Positions 15,021-16,209 of a stretch of 16,209 bases of DNA are shown here, one piece after another. The stretch's first letter is position 1; every line of letters starts with the position of its first letter. The position numbers and the translations under genes are program-made. Under the pieces are notes generated by a model. That model was not told where the DNA came from and did not search any database. It worked only from the letters and a program-made list of their open reading frames with translations. The stretch comes from AM-2324 sp964225135 (GTDB taxonomy: Bacteria; Bacteroidota; Bacteroidia; Chitinophagales; Saprospiraceae). The stretch is taken from positions 1-16,209 of the forward strand of contig CAXQNQ010000173.1 of NCBI GenBank assembly GCA_964225135.1, written 5' to 3'.

Positions 15021-15145
15021 GGTAAGATAAGATTCTTAAACATAGGCAAAACAACTTCTTGACTTAGCTATTTATGCATAAAATAATCCATTATTCAACG
15101 GAGAATGGCATAAGTTTTGTTATGTTAGAATAATCATTGTTCATA

Positions 15146-16209
15146 ATGCTTCAAACCTTAAAGAAATACTTCGGATACGATTCATTCAGACCACTTCAGG
15201 AATCCATTATTAGTCAGGTGATATCTGGTCAAGATTGTCTTGTATTAATGCCAACAGGAGGAGGTAAATCGATTTGTTATCAAATTCCAGCATTAGAATT
15301 AGAGGGCACAGCTATAGTGATATCGCCATTGATTGCCTTAATGAAGGATCAAGTTGATGCACTTCGTATCAATGGAATATCGGCTGCCTATTTCAATTCT
15401 ACTTTGGATCATGCAGAAAAAGCAGCTGTTTTCAGTCAGCTTCAAAGTGGTGCCCTAAAGTTATTATATCTTTCTCCTGAACGATTAATGTCTGATCAAG
15501 CATACTTCCTAAATGTATTAAAGGACCAAAAAATCTCTTTGTTTGCCATTGATGAAGCACATTGTATTTCTCAATGGGGACATGATTTTCGTCCCGAATA
15601 TCGAAAACTATCTAAACTGAAAGAACATTTTCCACAGGTTCCAGTTATTGCTCTCACTGCCACGGCCGATAGTAAAACACAAGCTGATATTCTAGAACGT
15701 CTTAATCTGAAAACATCTAAATCTTTTATCTCGAGTTTTAATAGGGAAAATATCAAATATACAGTAAAGCCCAAACAAGATTCTAAGGGCAAATTACTTG
15801 AGTTTTTAGAAGCCCAAAAAGGTAATGCAGGTATAATATATGTCTTATCCAGGAAATCTTCCGAAGCAATGGCTAATTACCTTTGTTCGTATGGATTTAA
15901 TGCCAAACCCTACCATGCAGGCATGAAAAGAGAAGATCGGGATGCGAATCAAGATGCCTTTTTAAAAGATCAAGTAGATATCATAGTCGCAACCGTAGCT
16001 TTTGGTATGGGAATTGATAAATCAAATGTGCGATTTGTTGTACACATGGACTTACCAAAAAATATTGAAGGATATTATCAAGAGACTGGACGAGCAGGAA
16101 GAGATGGTCTAAAGTCTGAAGCGCTATTGTTCTTCAGTCGAGGCGATGTTATGCAGCTGAGAGGATTTATAGAAATTGAAGGAAATGAGGAACAATCGGA
16201 TATCATGTT
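15146..16209 (+). CDS. recQ: ATP-dependent DNA helicase RecQ, 3' end cut off by window edge
   Basis: 354 codons are visible and the frame is open to the right edge. A 3'-5' DNA helicase of recombination and replication-fork repair. Motifs in order: 0 FGYDSFRPLQ (9-18), I MPTGGGKS (35-42), Ia ISPLIALMKDQV (59-70), II DEAH (136-139), the RecQ aromatic loop CISQWGHDFRPEY (140-152), III TAT (171-173), IV GIIYVLSRK (229-237), V VATVAFGMGIDK (281-292), VI QETGRAGRDG (312-321). The cut falls just after motif VI, so the zinc-binding, winged-helix and HRDC domains cannot be checked. ATG at 15146 was chosen because it puts the FRPLQ motif at the family's usual distance from the N-terminus. It is separated from thrC by 125 bases and probably has its own promoter. 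Confidence 0.95.
   Translation, partial: MLQTLKKYFGYDSFRPLQESIISQVISGQDCLVLMPTGGGKSICYQIPALELEGTAIVISPLIALMKDQVDALRINGISAAYFNSTLDHAEKAAVFSQLQSGALKLLYLSPERLMSDQAYFLNVLKDQKISLFAIDEAHCISQWGHDFRPEYRKLSKLKEHFPQVPVIALTATADSKTQADILERLNLKTSKSFISSFNRENIKYTVKPKQDSKGKLLEFLEAQKGNAGIIYVLSRKSSEAMANYLCSYGFNAKPYHAGMKREDRDANQDAFLKDQVDIIVATVAFGMGIDKSNVRFVVHMDLPKNIEGYYQETGRAGRDGLKSEALLFFSRGDVMQLRGFIEIEGNEEQSDIM

Noticed and set aside
15059..15087. TTGACT with an AT-rich segment 17 bases on, resembling a sigma-70 promoter for recQ
   Set aside because: The -10 match is poor, and Bacteroidota promoters follow a different consensus; TAAGTTTTG near 15111 is closer but has the wrong internal spacing, so neither is listed.
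15088..15108. CCATT...AATGG hairpin between thrC and recQ
   Set aside because: Only five paired bases plus a weak inner match, an 11-base loop and no T-tract; expected by chance in AT-rich DNA.

Overview
The window is about 16.2 kb of AT-rich bacterial chromosome that looks like a member of the Bacteroidota. The reasons are several: TAnnTTTG-type -7 promoter elements lie upstream of two genes, Shine-Dalgarno signals are weak, there is an ECF sigma / membrane anti-sigma / exported adhesin-like cassette, a small outer-membrane beta-barrel protein and two short lipoproteins, and the threonine genes are packed as thrA-thrB-thrC. Nothing visible fixes the genus. I see no rRNA, tRNA, CRISPR array, insertion sequence, phage gene or integration scar. 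No intergenic stretch exceeds about 195 bases, so this reads as core chromosome rather than an island.

Layout. (1) 1-1365, plus strand: the 3' nine-tenths of glycerol kinase (glpK), cut by the left edge. (2) 1362-3440, minus strand: a three-gene operon, ECF sigma factor, then a single-pass anti-sigma-like protein with a duplicated N-terminal motif, then an exported DUF4097-like protein whose stop codon shares the TTAA tetranucleotide with the glpK stop. (3) 3530-4165, minus strand: a small outer-membrane beta-barrel protein ending in a perfect 34-bp palindromic terminator. (4) 4360-8040, plus strand: a tight four-gene operon, engB (ribosome-assembly GTPase), a PlsB/PlsC-type glycerolipid acyltransferase, a one-domain voltage-gated cation channel with a calcium-channel-like filter, and a DEDDh exonuclease, closed by a bidirectional terminator. 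(5) 8069-10205, minus strand: a DEAD-box RNA helicase followed by two lipoproteins, one with MORN-like repeats and one with a CPMH/CPVC heavy-metal-binding motif. (6) 10379-15020, plus strand: thrA (fused aspartokinase-homoserine dehydrogenase), thrB and thrC, with junctions of -1 and 2 bases, converting aspartate to threonine apart from the aspartate-semialdehyde dehydrogenase step. (7) 15146 to the right edge: the helicase part of recQ.

Most of the window is ordinary. The parts most worth a second look are the ion channel, whose TIEGWNE selectivity filter carries the glycine associated with Ca2+ selectivity in a described prokaryotic Cav channel and in eukaryotic Cav domains I and III; the sigma/anti-sigma cassette with its duplicated motif and a possible self-regulated promoter; and the Glu-to-Gly change in motif III of the acyltransferase. 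I found no clear evidence of a wholly new multi-gene system.
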